From an uncultured Bacteroides sp. (GTDB lineage Bacteria; Bacteroidota; Bacteroidia; Bacteroidales; Bacteroidaceae), in the NCBI GenBank assembly GCA_949289345.1, contig CASENS010000102.1, positions 1 to 55,312 of the forward strand: a stretch of DNA of 55,312 bases. Direction: 5' to 3'. A program made the translations under genes and the position numbers. The first letter of the stretch is position 1; each line of letters starts with the position of its first letter. The notes beneath the pieces were generated by a model. The model was not told the origin of the DNA. It saw only the letters and a list, made by a program, of their open reading frames with translations, and did no database searches. Shown in pieces: positions 7,795 to 16,966 of the stretch.

Positions 7795-10530
7795 TTAGAA
7801 ATTGATTTTAAGTCTCAACGAATAAGTGCGGCCAAAAGAATACAGCACGGATACATCTTCCCAATTGCCCGTATTCTCTTCATCCTCAGCATCGGTAATA
7901 TAGAGATTGTTGAACAAATTGTCCACATTACCGGAAAGTGTCGCCTGAACCTTACCTATATTGAATTTATAACTTGCATTCACATCAAATACATTCGATG
8001 AAGGTATCTGCCAAGGATCTCCACGCTCAATGACAGTCCCTGCATATAAATCGTTACCCGTCAACGACCAATCGGCATAATTACGTCCAAAATAATTCCA
8101 GTTAAGTCCTACACGGAGGTCTTTTGTCACCCTGGCATTTAATCCGATAGCGGCCGTAGTTTGAGCTGAGTTACCCACCTTGGTTCCATTCAGCTTGATT
8201 GTAGCTGAAGCATGATCCTCAGCATAGATACCCGATGCACGTACAATCTCACCATTATTAGTCCAACTTGCTACCGGCTGACCAGCTGAATCATAGAAAT
8301 ACCCCTTGGCTTCACAATCCCAGCGCCAATTACCAATAGAAAACATACCACGTACATCCAGCCAATGGAACGGTTTAGCGACAAGGTCAAATTCAATACC
8401 TTGGTGGATAGCATTCATACCACTCATGTTAATACTGATACGGTCGACAAATACACCACCACTCTTTAAGTCAATACCACGGCTCATAGTCTTGTTCATC
8501 CACTTCGTATGATAGAGGTTTACGTTAGCGGTCAACCAACTGGACTTGAAACCATATCCTAATTCTGCGGAGAACACTTTCTCATTCACAGCGTCCGGAT
8601 TAACCATGTTGCTGGTAGTAGCCTGCAAAAACGCGCCATACGAGAAGAAAGGAGCACGGCTGATGTAACCCACATTAGCAAATACATTGTGATTTTCCGT
8701 AATGTTGAAGTTTGCACCACCCTTAGCCGTCCAACCGAGGAAGTTTACCGTTTCAGACTTTGCGTGAGCTTCGTCATAATAGAAACGGTCGTAACGCCAA
8801 TAACCCGTATTTGAAATAGAACCGGCTACAAAAGCGCTCAGTTTGTCACGGTTGTATTCAGCCTGTGCAAAAGCACCTTCTTGCAACGTATAGCCATCGT
8901 AATCACGATATACGACATCGCCTACTTTCAATTTTTGATTTACGAAATCCGGATTTGCAGCCGCAGCATTGTTTTCAACAAGCACACCTTCACGTGAAGA
9001 AGAATCTATGAAATACTCACCACCGTAAAGGTCAACTAACTCGTTCGTATGCACTCCTTTATAATATCGGAAATCAATGCCTCCGTAGAAATCCCAATTC
9101 TCACCGAATTTTGAGGTATAAGTAGAAATCAAACCAATCCAAGTATGTTTATTAACAGATTTGGACATCGCCATACGCGAACCATTCTCGCTTTCCAAGT
9201 TGTATTGATATACCTGATCGTAAGCAAATGAACCATCCGCATTGCGGAAATAGGTATTCAGGTTACCTTCCGTATCCGTACCATACCACTTGTAACGATC
9301 ATCAGAAGTCAGACCTTGACCACTATACCCACCACCGGTACCAATAGAGGCATAAACAGCCGTACTTAATGAAGACTTATGGTCAATCTGCCACAGATGA
9401 TTCAACGAAAGTTGAGGTTTGTGATATGCGTTGTAATCCGCAGACTTACGCTCCCCGTTGATACCATGTCCGTAAGTGGGATTATAACGATAAGGACTCT
9501 TACCATTCATATAACGTTCTGCCACAGTTTGCCATTCCGAGATTTTCATGCCACTATTGTCTCGTTGGTTATGCCATTGTGGCGCACCGAATGCCGTAAA
9601 CGACAATTGATGGTTGTCATTGAAACGTTTAGCAACATTAACGAACCAGTTATATGCTTCAAAATCCGTACCCTGAATATAACCGTCTCCCCAACTTTTA
9701 GCGCCCAATAAGGTCAATGCCCATCCTGACTTACTTAAACCCGTGGAAACATTAAACATAATCTTATTATACCCGTCATTACCCATGGCGTAAGAAACCG
9801 AACCGCCACGTTTGGCTTCTACAGAATTCGTCACAATATTAATAGAACCACCGACCGAAGGAGCCGAAACTTTGGAAGCGCCCAAACCACGTTGTGTCTG
9901 CATACTACGGGTAACGTCACTCAGACCAGCCCAATTGGACCAGTAAACACCGCCCCACTCCATATCGTTCATCGGCACACCATTAATCATCACTGCAATA
10001 TTCTCTGATTCAAAACCACGCATACGGATTTCCGAATCACCGAATCCACCACCTTTCTTTGTTGCATACACACTGGGAGTAGAGTTTAAGATTTCAGGAA
10101 ACTCTTTTGTACCCAAATTTTCTTCAATAAAAGTTGGCGATACAGTAGATACAGCTACCGGTGTCTTGCGTGCAATAGCAATGGATGAAGTAATCACCAC
10201 GTCCTTCAACAGCACCGCATCCGGCTGCATTTCAATGACGCCCATGTCTACGGAAGCGCCCTTCCGAGGTACCTGTTTCTTCAGGTCCTTGTAGCCCACA
10301 TACTTGAAGAGCAACGTGGCGTTCGCAGCAACTCTTTGCTCGAAGTAACCGTCTACGTTAGTCACAGAACCTTGCGTAGTGCCTTCCACCATGACGGCGG
10401 CACCCACCAGCGGTTCACCTGTCTCAGCGTCTACAAGCTGACCTCTCACCGTCATGTTCTGCGCCAGCGCATACGTGCTGCACAAGGACAGGACGGCAAG
10501 GAACAGGAATTGAATCAGACTTCTTTTCAT
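7795..10530 (-). CDS. TonB-dependent outer-membrane receptor
   Basis: The 911-residue product has a Sec signal peptide ending at ALAQ (residue 24). A carboxypeptidase-like regulatory domain (about 27-110; GQLVDAETGEPLVGAAV) follows, then a plug domain (about 110-240) and a 22-strand barrel ending in the aromatic C-terminal strand SLRLKINF. The plug contains the MRGFESENIAVMINGVPMND region typical of TonB receptors. Such receptors import siderophores, cobalamin, glycans, peptides or nucleic-acid breakdown products with energy from TonB. It lacks a recognisable SusC-specific motif set and its partner is not a SusD, so a glycan role is not supported. The paired lipoprotein follows directly, and a secreted nuclease lies just beyond a terminator. 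Expression probably starts at the -7 box at 10592-10599. Confidence 0.9.
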   Translation of the reverse strand: MKRSLIQFLFLAVLSLCSTYALAQNMTVRGQLVDAETGEPLVGAAVMVEGTTQGSVTNVDGYFEQRVAANATLLFKYVGYKDLKKQVPRKGASVDMGVIEMQPDAVLLKDVVITSSIAIARKTPVAVSTVSPTFIEENLGTKEFPEILNSTPSVYATKKGGGFGDSEIRMRGFESENIAVMINGVPMNDMEWGGVYWSNWAGLSDVTRSMQTQRGLGASKVSAPSVGGSINIVTNSVEAKRGGSVSYAMGNDGYNKIMFNVSTGLSKSGWALTLLGAKSWGDGYIQGTDFEAYNWFVNVAKRFNDNHQLSFTAFGAPQWHNQRDNSGMKISEWQTVAERYMNGKSPYRYNPTYGHGINGERKSADYNAYHKPQLSLNHLWQIDHKSSLSTAVYASIGTGGGYSGQGLTSDDRYKWYGTDTEGNLNTYFRNADGSFAYDQVYQYNLESENGSRMAMSKSVNKHTWIGLISTYTSKFGENWDFYGGIDFRYYKGVHTNELVDLYGGEYFIDSSSREGVLVENNAAAANPDFVNQKLKVGDVVYRDYDGYTLQEGAFAQAEYNRDKLSAFVAGSISNTGYWRYDRFYYDEAHAKSETVNFLGWTAKGGANFNITENHNVFANVGYISRAPFFSYGAFLQATTSNMVNPDAVNEKVFSAELGYGFKSSWLTANVNLYHTKWMNKTMSRGIDLKSGGVFVDRISINMSGMNAIHQGIEFDLVAKPFHWLDVRGMFSIGNWRWDCEAKGYFYDSAGQPVASWTNNGEIVRASGIYAEDHASATIKLNGTKVGNSAQTTAAIGLNARVTKDLRVGLNWNYFGRNYADWSLTGNDLYAGTVIERGDPWQIPSSNVFDVNASYKFNIGKVQATLSGNVDNLFNNLYITDAEDEENTGNWEDVSVLYSFGRTYSLRLKINF

Positions 10531-10591
10531 AATTCAGTCATTTAGTTAATAGATAAGTGTTAATTGAACATTAATTTATGTTTCGTCCTGC

Positions 10592-10599
10592 AAAGATAA
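10592..10599 (-). promoter_or_regulatory. -7 box of the TonB receptor operon
   Basis: On the minus strand TATCTTTG matches TAnnTTTG, 62 bases before the ATG at 10530. Confidence 0.6.
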
Positions 10600-10923
10600 T
10601 GAATATAATCCATATAAATATTACATCTGCACTACAATTTTTCAAAGAGCGAAAGGTTTCTAAAGAAATCACGAGGGAAAACATCCAAGGAAAGGCTGGG
10701 ACGAAACCGTCTTTCATCAAGCGAACATATTTATGCTTTGCGCGGAAGGAATTTGCGCATTTTACATAGTCCATCCGGGCAATGCACGGTTACGCCATAG
10801 GGAAATTCCTTCATGGAAGATGAAGCATCTGCCGATATGTCATGATTGATAAATCCAAACACGCCTGAATAAAAAACAAAAAGTACATACAAAAAGAAAC
10901 CGCATTCACTGGCATCGCTTTTT

Positions 10924-11002
10924 AGGTTACTAACCTGAGGGGGGTATGTTTCTAACATAGAGGGGGAATGTTAGAAACATTCGACCCTTATGTTTCTAAC
11001 AT
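10924..11002. repeat. array of four palindromes spaced exactly 22 bp
   Basis: Four 13-base palindromes have centres at 10930, 10952, 10974 and 10996, a spacing of 22 bases each time. They are AGGTTACTAACCT, ATGTTTCTAACAT, ATGTTAGAAACAT and ATGTTTCTAACAT, sharing the dyad GTTnnnAAC. The spacers are G-rich between copies two and three. Possible roles are an operator array bound on one face of the helix, or an interspersed repeat. Confidence 0.75.
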
Positions 11003-11219
11003 TCCCGAACGTCCGCGAGAAGCACTTCCAGCAATCTTCACGAAGACGAAATCGATAAAAATCACAAATAATGACACGAGTACGAATTTCCGACTTACTC
11101 TTTGTAAGGAATAATACCCGCAAGGCCATATCATCGGCAAGGAAAGACGGATTTAATAGGAGATGCCGTGAAAGCGTGAAAGAATGAAAAATCCGTTCAG
11201 ACAGCCGATAAAAATCCGC

Positions 11220-11303
11220 CAGTATCCTTAGTTAAATGCCCAAGCATCCTTGCATAAAAGGCAAAGTAAGCAATGATACTTGAACAAGTAACCAATGATA
11301 CCC
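11220..11303. repeat. 22-bp-period repeat array, copy 1 of a dispersed family
   Basis: Units begin at 11220, 11242, 11264 and 11286 (AAGCATCC, AAGTAAGC and AAGTAACC open the last three). They contain dyads such as CAAG/CTTG at 11241-11252, AAGTA/TACTT at 11264-11281 and TACTTG/CAAGTA at 11277-11290. Bases 11221-11282 match 41611-41672 at about 52 of 62 positions. It lies about 60 bases upstream of the pyrB promoter. Confidence 0.7.
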
Positions 11304-11364
11304 GGAAGATGACACTTCTACGAAAAAACTCCCCCGATAATTTCCAAGTCCCACGGATTTTACC

Positions 11365-11372
11365 TAACTTTA
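11365..11372 (+). promoter_or_regulatory. -7 box of the pyrBI run
   Basis: TAACTTTA is one base off TAnnTTTG and lies 33 bases before the pyrB ATG, leaving a leader of about 25 bases, too short for a classical attenuator. Confidence 0.4.
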
Positions 11373-11405
11373 CACTCTCGAAAAGATAAAACTTACCCAA
11401 ACGAT

Positions 11406-12341
11406 ATGGAAAACAGAAGTTTAGTGACCATTGCCGAACACACGAAGGAAAAAATCCTCTACATGATTGAAATGGCAAAGCAATTTGAAGAATGTCCCAA
11501 CCGCCACATCCTGGATGGGAAGGTAGTAGCGACCCTCTTTTTTGAGCCTTCTACCCGTACACGGCTCAGTTTCGAAACCGCAGCCAACCGGCTGGGCGCA
11601 CGGGTCATCGGATTTACCGACCCCAAGGCGACCAGCTCGTCGAAAGGTGAAACACTGAAGGACACCATTAAAATGGTGAGCAACTATGCGGACATCATCG
11701 TGATGCGCCACTACCTGGAAGGCGCCGCCCGCTATGCAAGCGAAGTGACCGATGTCCCCATCGTCAACGCCGGAGACGGAGCCAACCAACACCCGTCACA
11801 AACGATGCTGGACCTCTACTCAATCTACAAGACGCAAGGCACGCTGGAAAACCTGAACATTTATCTGGTGGGGGACTTAAAATACGGACGCACCGTCCAT
11901 TCCCTCTTGATGGCCATGCGCCACTTCAACCCGACATTCCATTTCATCGCGCCCGATGAACTGAAAATGCCCGAAGAATATAAAATTTACTGCCAAGAGC
12001 ACAACATCCGTTACATTGAACATATGGATTTCACTGAAAAAGAAATAGCCGATGCCGACATCTTGTACATGACACGCGTACAACGCGAGCGGTTTACGGA
12101 TCTGATGGAATACGAACGGGTGAAAAACGTCTATATCCTCCGGGCCAAGATGCTGGAACATACACGTCCCAACCTGCGCATCCTGCATCCCCTACCCCGT
12201 GTCAACGAAATAGCCTACGACGTAGACGACAGCCCCAAGGCCTATTATTTCCAGCAGGCACAAAACGGGCTTTATGCCCGCGAAGCTATTCTGTGTGATG
12301 TTCTTGGCATTACCTTAGACGAAGTAAAGCAAAGCAAATGA
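11406..12341 (+). CDS. pyrB: aspartate carbamoyltransferase, catalytic subunit
   Basis: It makes N-carbamoyl-L-aspartate from carbamoyl phosphate and L-aspartate, the committed step of pyrimidine synthesis, in the cytoplasm. The 311-residue length fits the family. The carbamoyl-phosphate motif STRTR is at 49-53, with Lys80 in the SSSKGET loop reaching over from the neighbouring subunit. The HPSQTMLDL segment and the HPLPRVNEI loop near residue 264 complete the active site. The regulatory subunit gene follows 22 bases downstream, so a class B, allosteric holoenzyme is expected. The gene opens a run of four plus-strand genes ending at 14209. Confidence 0.97.
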   Translation: MENRSLVTIAEHTKEKILYMIEMAKQFEECPNRHILDGKVVATLFFEPSTRTRLSFETAANRLGARVIGFTDPKATSSSKGETLKDTIKMVSNYADIIVMRHYLEGAARYASEVTDVPIVNAGDGANQHPSQTMLDLYSIYKTQGTLENLNIYLVGDLKYGRTVHSLLMAMRHFNPTFHFIAPDELKMPEEYKIYCQEHNIRYIEHMDFTEKEIADADILYMTRVQRERFTDLMEYERVKNVYILRAKMLEHTRPNLRILHPLPRVNEIAYDVDDSPKAYYFQQAQNGLYAREAILCDVLGITLDEVKQSK

Positions 12342-12350
12342 CATAATAAT

Positions 12351-12357
12351 AAGGAGG
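12351..12357 (+). promoter_or_regulatory. strong Shine-Dalgarno of pyrI
   Basis: AAGGAGG ends 6 bases before the pyrI ATG at 12364. Such a strong site is unusual among the genes of this window and fixes the start. Confidence 0.75.
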
Positions 12358-12363
12358 AAAATC

Positions 12364-12825
12364 ATGACGAACGATAAAAAAGAACTGCAAGTTGCCGCCT
12401 TGGAAAACGGCACCGTCATCGACCATATCCCGGCGGAAAAGTTGTTTACCGTAGTATCCCTCTTAGGGTTGAAACACATGAGCAACAACATCACCATCGG
12501 TTTTAACTTGAACAGCAAAAAACTGGGTAAAAAAGGCATCATCAAGATAGCGGACAAGTTTTTCTGTGATGACGAAATAAACCGCATAGCCGTAGTGGCT
12601 CCTAATGTGAAGCTCAACATCATCCGCAACTACGAGGTGGTGGAGAAACGGGAACTCATCTTACCGGATGAACTGCACGGCATCGTAAAGTGCGCCAATC
12701 CCAAGTGCATTACCAACAACGAGCCTATGCCAACCTTCTTCCACGTCATAGACAAGGATAAATGCGTCATCAAATGCCACTATTGCGAGAAAGAACAGAC
12801 AAGAGAGAATATTACGATACTATAA
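12364..12825 (+). CDS. pyrI: aspartate carbamoyltransferase, regulatory subunit
   Basis: This subunit binds nucleotides (CTP, UTP, ATP) and transmits the effect to PyrB. The 153-residue product has the N-terminal allosteric domain (about 8-100, with VIDHIPA and the SNNITIG strand). The C-terminal zinc domain has Cys110, Cys115, Cys138 and Cys141 as ligands, the spacing seen in the E. coli protein. It is directly downstream of pyrB with its own strong ribosome-binding site, consistent with matched subunit production. The flavin reductase gene starts 9 bases after its stop. Confidence 0.97.
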   Translation: MTNDKKELQVAALENGTVIDHIPAEKLFTVVSLLGLKHMSNNITIGFNLNSKKLGKKGIIKIADKFFCDDEINRIAVVAPNVKLNIIRNYEVVEKRELILPDELHGIVKCANPKCITNNEPMPTFFHVIDKDKCVIKCHYCEKEQTRENITIL

Positions 12826-12834
12826 ACGGGAAAC

Positions 12835-13410
12835 ATGAAAGAAGACTGGAAACCGGGCACAATGATCTATCCCCTGCCCGCCGTATTGGTGAGTTGCGGA
12901 AGCACGCCGGAAGAGTATAACATACTGACCGTGGCATGGACGGGTACCATCTGCACGAACCCACCCATGTGCTACATCTCCGTACGTCCCGAACGCTATT
13001 CGTACGACATCATCAGACGCAACATGGAGTTTGTCATTAACCTCACCACCCAAAAGATGGCACGGGCCACTGACTGGTGTGGCGTGCGGTCGGGACGAAA
13101 CCACAACAAATTCCGGGAAATGAACCTGACCCCGGGAAAATGTACTGTAGTCCGAGCTCCACTTATTGAGGAATCACCGTTGTGCATCGAATGCAGGGTA
13201 AAAGAAATCATTTCTTTAGGATCGCACGACATGTTCATAGCCGATGTGGTAAATGTCCGCGCAGAGAAGGACAACCTCAATCCCCAAAGTGGAAAATTCG
13301 AACTGGCGGAAACCAACCCGCTTGTCTATGTCCATGGAGGCTATTACGGACTGGGAGAAAAAATAGGGAAGTTCGGTTGGTCCGTAGAAAAGAAACATAC
13401 GCAAGAATAA
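12835..13410 (+). CDS. flavin reductase family protein (FMN-binding split barrel)
   Basis: The 191-residue protein is a cytoplasmic FMN-binding split-barrel protein. Family features are the N-terminal PLPAVLVSCG segment, the strand run NILTVAWTGTICTNPPMCYISVRP, and the NLTTQKMARATDWCGVRSGR region that contacts flavin. Relatives reduce flavin with NAD(P)H or only bind FMN, and the physiological partner is unknown. It sits 9 bases after pyrI and 1 base before the next start, a tight arrangement suggesting translational coupling. A direct role in pyrimidine synthesis is not implied by sequence; flavin supply to a dihydroorotate dehydrogenase is only a guess. Confidence 0.85.
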   Translation: MKEDWKPGTMIYPLPAVLVSCGSTPEEYNILTVAWTGTICTNPPMCYISVRPERYSYDIIRRNMEFVINLTTQKMARATDWCGVRSGRNHNKFREMNLTPGKCTVVRAPLIEESPLCIECRVKEIISLGSHDMFIADVVNVRAEKDNLNPQSGKFELAETNPLVYVHGGYYGLGEKIGKFGWSVEKKHTQE

Positions 13411-13411
13411 C

Positions 13412-14209
13412 ATGAAGTGGCTGAAGTTCTTTTTCGCATGGAGTATATGGATTTGCCTGCCTACATCCTTGTGGGCAGAAAATCCTTTGCGTACAGACAC
13501 CATACCCGCATCCGTCGGACTACCCGTGACCGGACAGAACCAACATCCGCACGACCGCACGGTGAACTTTGGCGTCAAAGGCGGATTTACGGCCTCCCTG
13601 TTTTTAGTATCGGACTTCAGCATCAACGGCCAAAACATCGAACAAGTACAAAATAACTATAAGATAGGTTACTTTGCCTCAGTATTCATGCGGATAAACT
13701 TCGAACGACATTTTATCCAGCCGGAAATCTCATATTCCATCAACCGCTGCAACATCATCTTCGACAAGCCGCAAGCAGAAGGTGTACCGGAAGAAATGCC
13801 GCTTGAACAGGCTTCCATCACCTCATCTATCCACAGCATTGACATTCCTGTCATTTATGGTTACAATATCATCAAAGACGGGCCTTACAGCCTGGCCATA
13901 TTCGGCGGACCGAAGATACGCTACATTTGGGACCGTAAAAGCGACATTACATTCGAGAACTTCAATTTGGAAGATATGGAGGAGGAACTATACCCCATAA
14001 ACCTGAACTTGACATTGGGAGTCGCCATCACCATATCCCGCATTTTCTTCGACTTCCGGTACGACATCGGCCTACACAACATTTCCAAAAAGATTACTTA
14101 CACCTCGCCGGAACTTTCCCCATCGCCCGGCGAAGAAATTCCCGATAACGAGATACGCTTCCACCGCAGGGATAATGTGTTAAGTTTCTCATTCGGTGTG
14201 TTTTTTTAG
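13412..14209 (+). CDS. outer-membrane beta-barrel protein (PorT-like family)
   Basis: The 265-residue product has a signal peptide (cut near SLWAEN, about residue 23). An eight-stranded-type barrel follows, with repeated alternating aromatic strands: NFGVKGGFTASL, HFIQPEISYSI, IDIPVIYGYNI, YSLAIFGGPKIRYIW, FFDFRYDIGL and the C-terminal LSFSFGVFF with terminal Phe. This is the outer-membrane protein beta-barrel domain seen in PorT and many Bacteroidetes proteins. The start is one base after the flavin reductase stop, so expression depends on the upstream transcript. The role is unknown; a specific link to type IX secretion is not supported by the context here. Confidence 0.78.
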   Translation: MKWLKFFFAWSIWICLPTSLWAENPLRTDTIPASVGLPVTGQNQHPHDRTVNFGVKGGFTASLFLVSDFSINGQNIEQVQNNYKIGYFASVFMRINFERHFIQPEISYSINRCNIIFDKPQAEGVPEEMPLEQASITSSIHSIDIPVIYGYNIIKDGPYSLAIFGGPKIRYIWDRKSDITFENFNLEDMEEELYPINLNLTLGVAITISRIFFDFRYDIGLHNISKKITYTSPELSPSPGEEIPDNEIRFHRRDNVLSFSFGVFF

Positions 14210-14241
14210 CGTGAGAAAGTCCATATATCATTTATTTACCT

Positions 14242-14249
14242 TACTTTTG
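14242..14249 (+). promoter_or_regulatory. -7 box of glyA
   Basis: TACTTTTG matches TAnnTTTG exactly, 52 bases before the glyA ATG. Confidence 0.65.
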
Positions 14250-14300
14250 CAACTTCAAAAAAGTCTATAGACCACAATATATTAATTAATCTATAAGCGC

Positions 14301-15581
14301 ATGAAAAGAGACGATTTGATTTTCGACATCATTGAGAAAGAGCATCAGCGCCAACTGAAAGGCATTGAACTGATTGCGTCCGAGAACTTTGTAAGTGACG
14401 AAGTAATGCAGGCCATGGGATCCTGCCTGACCAACAAATATGCCGAAGGCTATCCGGGCAAACGCTACTATGGCGGATGCGAAGTAGTAGACCAAAGTGA
14501 ACAACTGGCCATTGACCGTATTAAGAAAATCTTCAATGCTGAATGGGCTAACGTGCAACCCCACTCTGGCGCCCAAGCCAATGCGGCCGTATTTTTAGCC
14601 GTATTGAATCCAGGCGACAAATTCATGGGACTGAACTTGGCACATGGCGGACACCTGTCGCACGGCTCAGCAGTAAATACGTCCGGTATTATCTATCACC
14701 CCTGCGAATACAACTTGAACAAAGAAACAGGACGTGTGGATTATGACCAAATGGAAGAAATCGCCTTGCGCGAACAACCCAAACTGATTATCGGTGGCGG
14801 TTCAGCTTATTCACGCGAATGGGACTACAAACGCATGCGCGAAATTGCGGATAAGGTAGGTGCCATACTGATGATAGACATGGCTCATCCGGCCGGACTT
14901 ATTGCTGCCGGCCTGCTGAACAACCCTGTAGAATATGCCCACATAGTCACCTCCACTACCCACAAAACCCTGCGTGGTCCACGTGGAGGTATCATTCTGA
15001 TGGGTAAGGACTTCCCCAATCCTTGGGGCAAGAAAACGCCAAAGGGAGAAATCAAGATGATGTCCCAACTACTCGACTCGGCTGTATTCCCCGGCATACA
15101 GGGAGGGCCACTGGAACATGTCATCGCCGCCAAAGCCGTAGCGTTCAATGAAATTCTGCAACCAGAATGGAAAGAATATGCCTTGCAAGTGAAGAAGAAC
15201 GCCGCCACTTTGGCACAAGCCTTGATAGACCGTGGTTTCACTATTGTCAGCGGCGGTACGGACAATCACTCCATGTTGGTAGATTTGCGTTCAAAATATC
15301 CGGACCTCACAGGTAAGGTCGCAGAAAAAGCCTTGGTATCGGCCGACATCACCGTTAACAAAAACATGGTTCCTTTCGATACACGATCAGCTTTCCAAAC
15401 CTCCGGTATCCGCTTGGGTACTCCTGCCATCACGACCCGTGGCGCTAAAGAAGACCTGATGCTGGAAATCGCCGAGATGATAGAAACCGTACTTTCGAAT
15501 GTTGATAACGAACAAGTGATTGCCGAAGTCCGCGCCCGTGTCAACAAGACCATGGCAAACTATCCGCTGTTTGCCTATTAA
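14301..15581 (+). CDS. glyA: serine hydroxymethyltransferase
   Basis: It interconverts serine plus tetrahydrofolate with glycine plus 5,10-methylene-THF, the main one-carbon source, using PLP in the cytoplasm. The 426-residue product has the family hallmarks. SENF (27-30) and [13 protein letters not shown] (47-59) bind substrate and cofactor, and His193-less HPAG at 196-199 follows the cofactor-binding MIDMA strand. The PLP lysine is Lys222 in [13 protein letters not shown]. The length is typical of bacterial enzymes. It is monocistronic by context, with its own -7 box upstream and an inverted repeat (15595-15645) downstream. Serine for this reaction can come from the serC-serA operon at 42814-46612. 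Confidence 0.97.
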   Translation: MKRDDLIFDIIEKEHQRQLKGIELIASENFVSDEVMQAMGSCLTNKYAEGYPGKRYYGGCEVVDQSEQLAIDRIKKIFNAEWANVQPHSGAQANAAVFLAVLNPGDKFMGLNLAHGGHLSHGSAVNTSGIIYHPCEYNLNKETGRVDYDQMEEIALREQPKLIIGGGSAYSREWDYKRMREIADKVGAILMIDMAHPAGLIAAGLLNNPVEYAHIVTSTTHKTLRGPRGGIILMGKDFPNPWGKKTPKGEIKMMSQLLDSAVFPGIQGGPLEHVIAAKAVAFNEILQPEWKEYALQVKKNAATLAQALIDRGFTIVSGGTDNHSMLVDLRSKYPDLTGKVAEKALVSADITVNKNMVPFDTRSAFQTSGIRLGTPAITTRGAKEDLMLEIAEMIETVLSNVDNEQVIAEVRARVNKTMANYPLFAY

Positions 15582-15593
15582 TTCAAATACCGA

Positions 15594-15646
15594 ACTACAA
15601 GCTACAAGTAAAGCGTGCTCTCCGTACAGCAACTTGTAGCTTGTAA
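15594..15646. repeat. inverted repeat built of 7-bp words CTACAAG
   Basis: TACAAGCTACAAGT (15596-15609) is the exact reverse complement of ACTTGTAGCTTGTA (15632-15645), with a 22-base spacer. Each arm is two tandem copies of the heptamer CTACAAG. No T run follows, so it is not a typical terminator. It resembles in design the heptamer-based inverted repeats around the four-helix-bundle gene at 44063-44541. Confidence 0.7.
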
Positions 15647-15699
15647 TGTATCATAAGAACACGTCTATTTTTTAATACAAACCAATTGTCACTTACATT

Positions 15700-16584
15700 A
15701 TGAGAACTATCAAAGTAGGCATCATCCAACAGGCTAATGTGGCCGACCTGCGTACAAACCTGATGAATCTTGCCAAGAGCATCGAAGCCTGTGCCGCACA
15801 CGGGGCACAGCTCGTTGTCCTACAAGAATTGCATAACTCCCTGTACTTCTGCCAGACAGAGGACACTCGCATGTTCGACTTGGCTGAACCCATTCCCGGT
15901 CCTTCTACAGGGTTTTATTCCGAACTGGCCGCCTCGAACCGCATTGTACTCGTCACTTCGCTTTTCGAGAAACGCGCTCCCGGTCTGTACCACAATACCG
16001 CTGTTGTTTTCGACCGAGACGGTTCTATTGCAGGCAAGTATAGGAAAATGCATATTCCCAATGACCCAGCCTATTACGAAAAGTTCTATTTTACTCCAGG
16101 CGATTTGGGCTTCCGGCCTATCGAAACTTCATTAGGGAAATTGGGTGTACTGGTATGCTGGGACCAATGGTATCCGGAAGCAGCCCGGTTGATGGCATTG
16201 CGTGGCGCCGAACTTCTCATATACCCAACTGCCATCGGCTGGGAAAGTACCGACACCGATGAAGAGAAAGCACGTCAATTAAGTGCCTGGATTATTTCCC
16301 AGCGTGGACATGCCGTAGCCAACGGATTGCCTGTCATCTCCGTAAACCGTGTAGGACATGAATCCGATCCATCCGGCCAAACCAATGGAATTCTTTTTTG
16401 GGGAAATAGTTTCGTGGCAGGTCCACAAGGCGAGCTTCTCGTCCAAGCGAGCAATACCGAACCGGAAAATCTCGTAGTGGAAATAGACATGGAACGCTCG
16501 GAGAACGTGCGTCGCTGGTGGCCTTTCCTGCGCGATCGGCGCATTGACGCCTATGAAGAAATCACCAAACGGTTTATTGACTGA
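15700..16584 (+). CDS. aguB: carbon-nitrogen hydrolase, N-carbamoylputrescine amidase type
   Basis: This nitrilase-superfamily amidase is most similar in layout to N-carbamoylputrescine amidase, which yields putrescine, CO2 and ammonia in the agmatine deiminase route. The catalytic triad is visible as Glu43 (LQELHNS), Lys116 (GKYRKMHIP) and Cys153 (LVCWDQWYPE). The 294-residue length and the RKMHIPNDPAYYEKFYFTPGD segment fit the AguB subgroup. Agmatine deiminase (aguA) often lies next to it, but is not in this window: the next gene, on the opposite strand, is GtrA, ending one base away. Polyamine assignment is therefore from family resemblance only. Confidence 0.82.
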   Translation: MRTIKVGIIQQANVADLRTNLMNLAKSIEACAAHGAQLVVLQELHNSLYFCQTEDTRMFDLAEPIPGPSTGFYSELAASNRIVLVTSLFEKRAPGLYHNTAVVFDRDGSIAGKYRKMHIPNDPAYYEKFYFTPGDLGFRPIETSLGKLGVLVCWDQWYPEAARLMALRGAELLIYPTAIGWESTDTDEEKARQLSAWIISQRGHAVANGLPVISVNRVGHESDPSGQTNGILFWGNSFVAGPQGELLVQASNTEPENLVVEIDMERSENVRRWWPFLRDRRIDAYEEITKRFID

Positions 16585-16585
16585 A

Positions 16586-16966
16586 TCAATGGAAAGTGAC
16601 GCGCCTATTCATTAGGAAGTTAACCGCGCCATAAACAAAAAGTCCAAGGAACTGGGCAAGATACTCGTTGCAATGCAAGCCTTCCACCAAAGCGACGAGA
16701 AAAAGGAACTGGGCGACGTATGCCAACCCGAAAGCGATAAGAAAGAGCAGCACCTGACGCCAGGTGTTGCTCTTCTTTTCCGATGGAAATATCCAATATT
16801 TGCTCCAGAGAAAATTATGCGTCTGGGCAACAATATATGCCACAACGTTGGAAAGCATATAGTCTTCGTCTGCCACGTGCATCATTAACCATACGACCAA
16901 TGCCGTAATCAGTGCATTCAGCGTACCGATAGTGGCAAAACGGAATACTCTCGTGGATTCTTTCAC
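16586..16966 (-). CDS. GtrA-like membrane protein
   Basis: The 126-residue product has four predicted membrane helices (about 10-28, 37-55, 72-92 and 98-118) and the GtrA pattern, with a [13 protein letters not shown] first helix, [11 protein letters not shown] loop and a [12 protein letters not shown] end. GtrA proteins are thought to help flip or transfer polyprenyl-linked sugars. Its ATG overlaps the aspS stop by 4 bases (ATGA), so it is translated with aspS. The stop codon is one base from the stop of the convergent amidase gene, leaving no room for a terminator. No glycosyltransferase is adjacent. Confidence 0.85.
   Translation of the reverse strand: MKESTRVFRFATIGTLNALITALVVWLMMHVADEDYMLSNVVAYIVAQTHNFLWSKYWIFPSEKKSNTWRQVLLFLIAFGLAYVAQFLFLVALVEGLHCNEYLAQFLGLFVYGAVNFLMNRRVTFH

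Larger units (their letters stand above)
10531..11405. other. 875-base gene-free region with two periodic repeat arrays
   Basis: No supported reading frame is present between the divergent TonB receptor and pyrB genes. It holds the receptor promoter (10592-10599), a 22-bp-period palindrome array (10924-11002), a second 22-bp-period array (11220-11303) and the pyrB promoter (11365-11372). The parts at 10620-10920 and 11010-11215 show nothing I can name. Confidence 0.7.

Noticed and set aside
7795-10530. SusC of a SusC/SusD glycan locus
   Set aside because: The partner lipoprotein has no SusD features and no glycosidase is nearby, so a polysaccharide utilisation locus is not supported.
10924-11303. 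A CRISPR array at the regularly spaced repeats
   Set aside because: Units are 22 bp with no unique 30-bp spacers, repeats are palindromic and few, and no cas gene is in the window.
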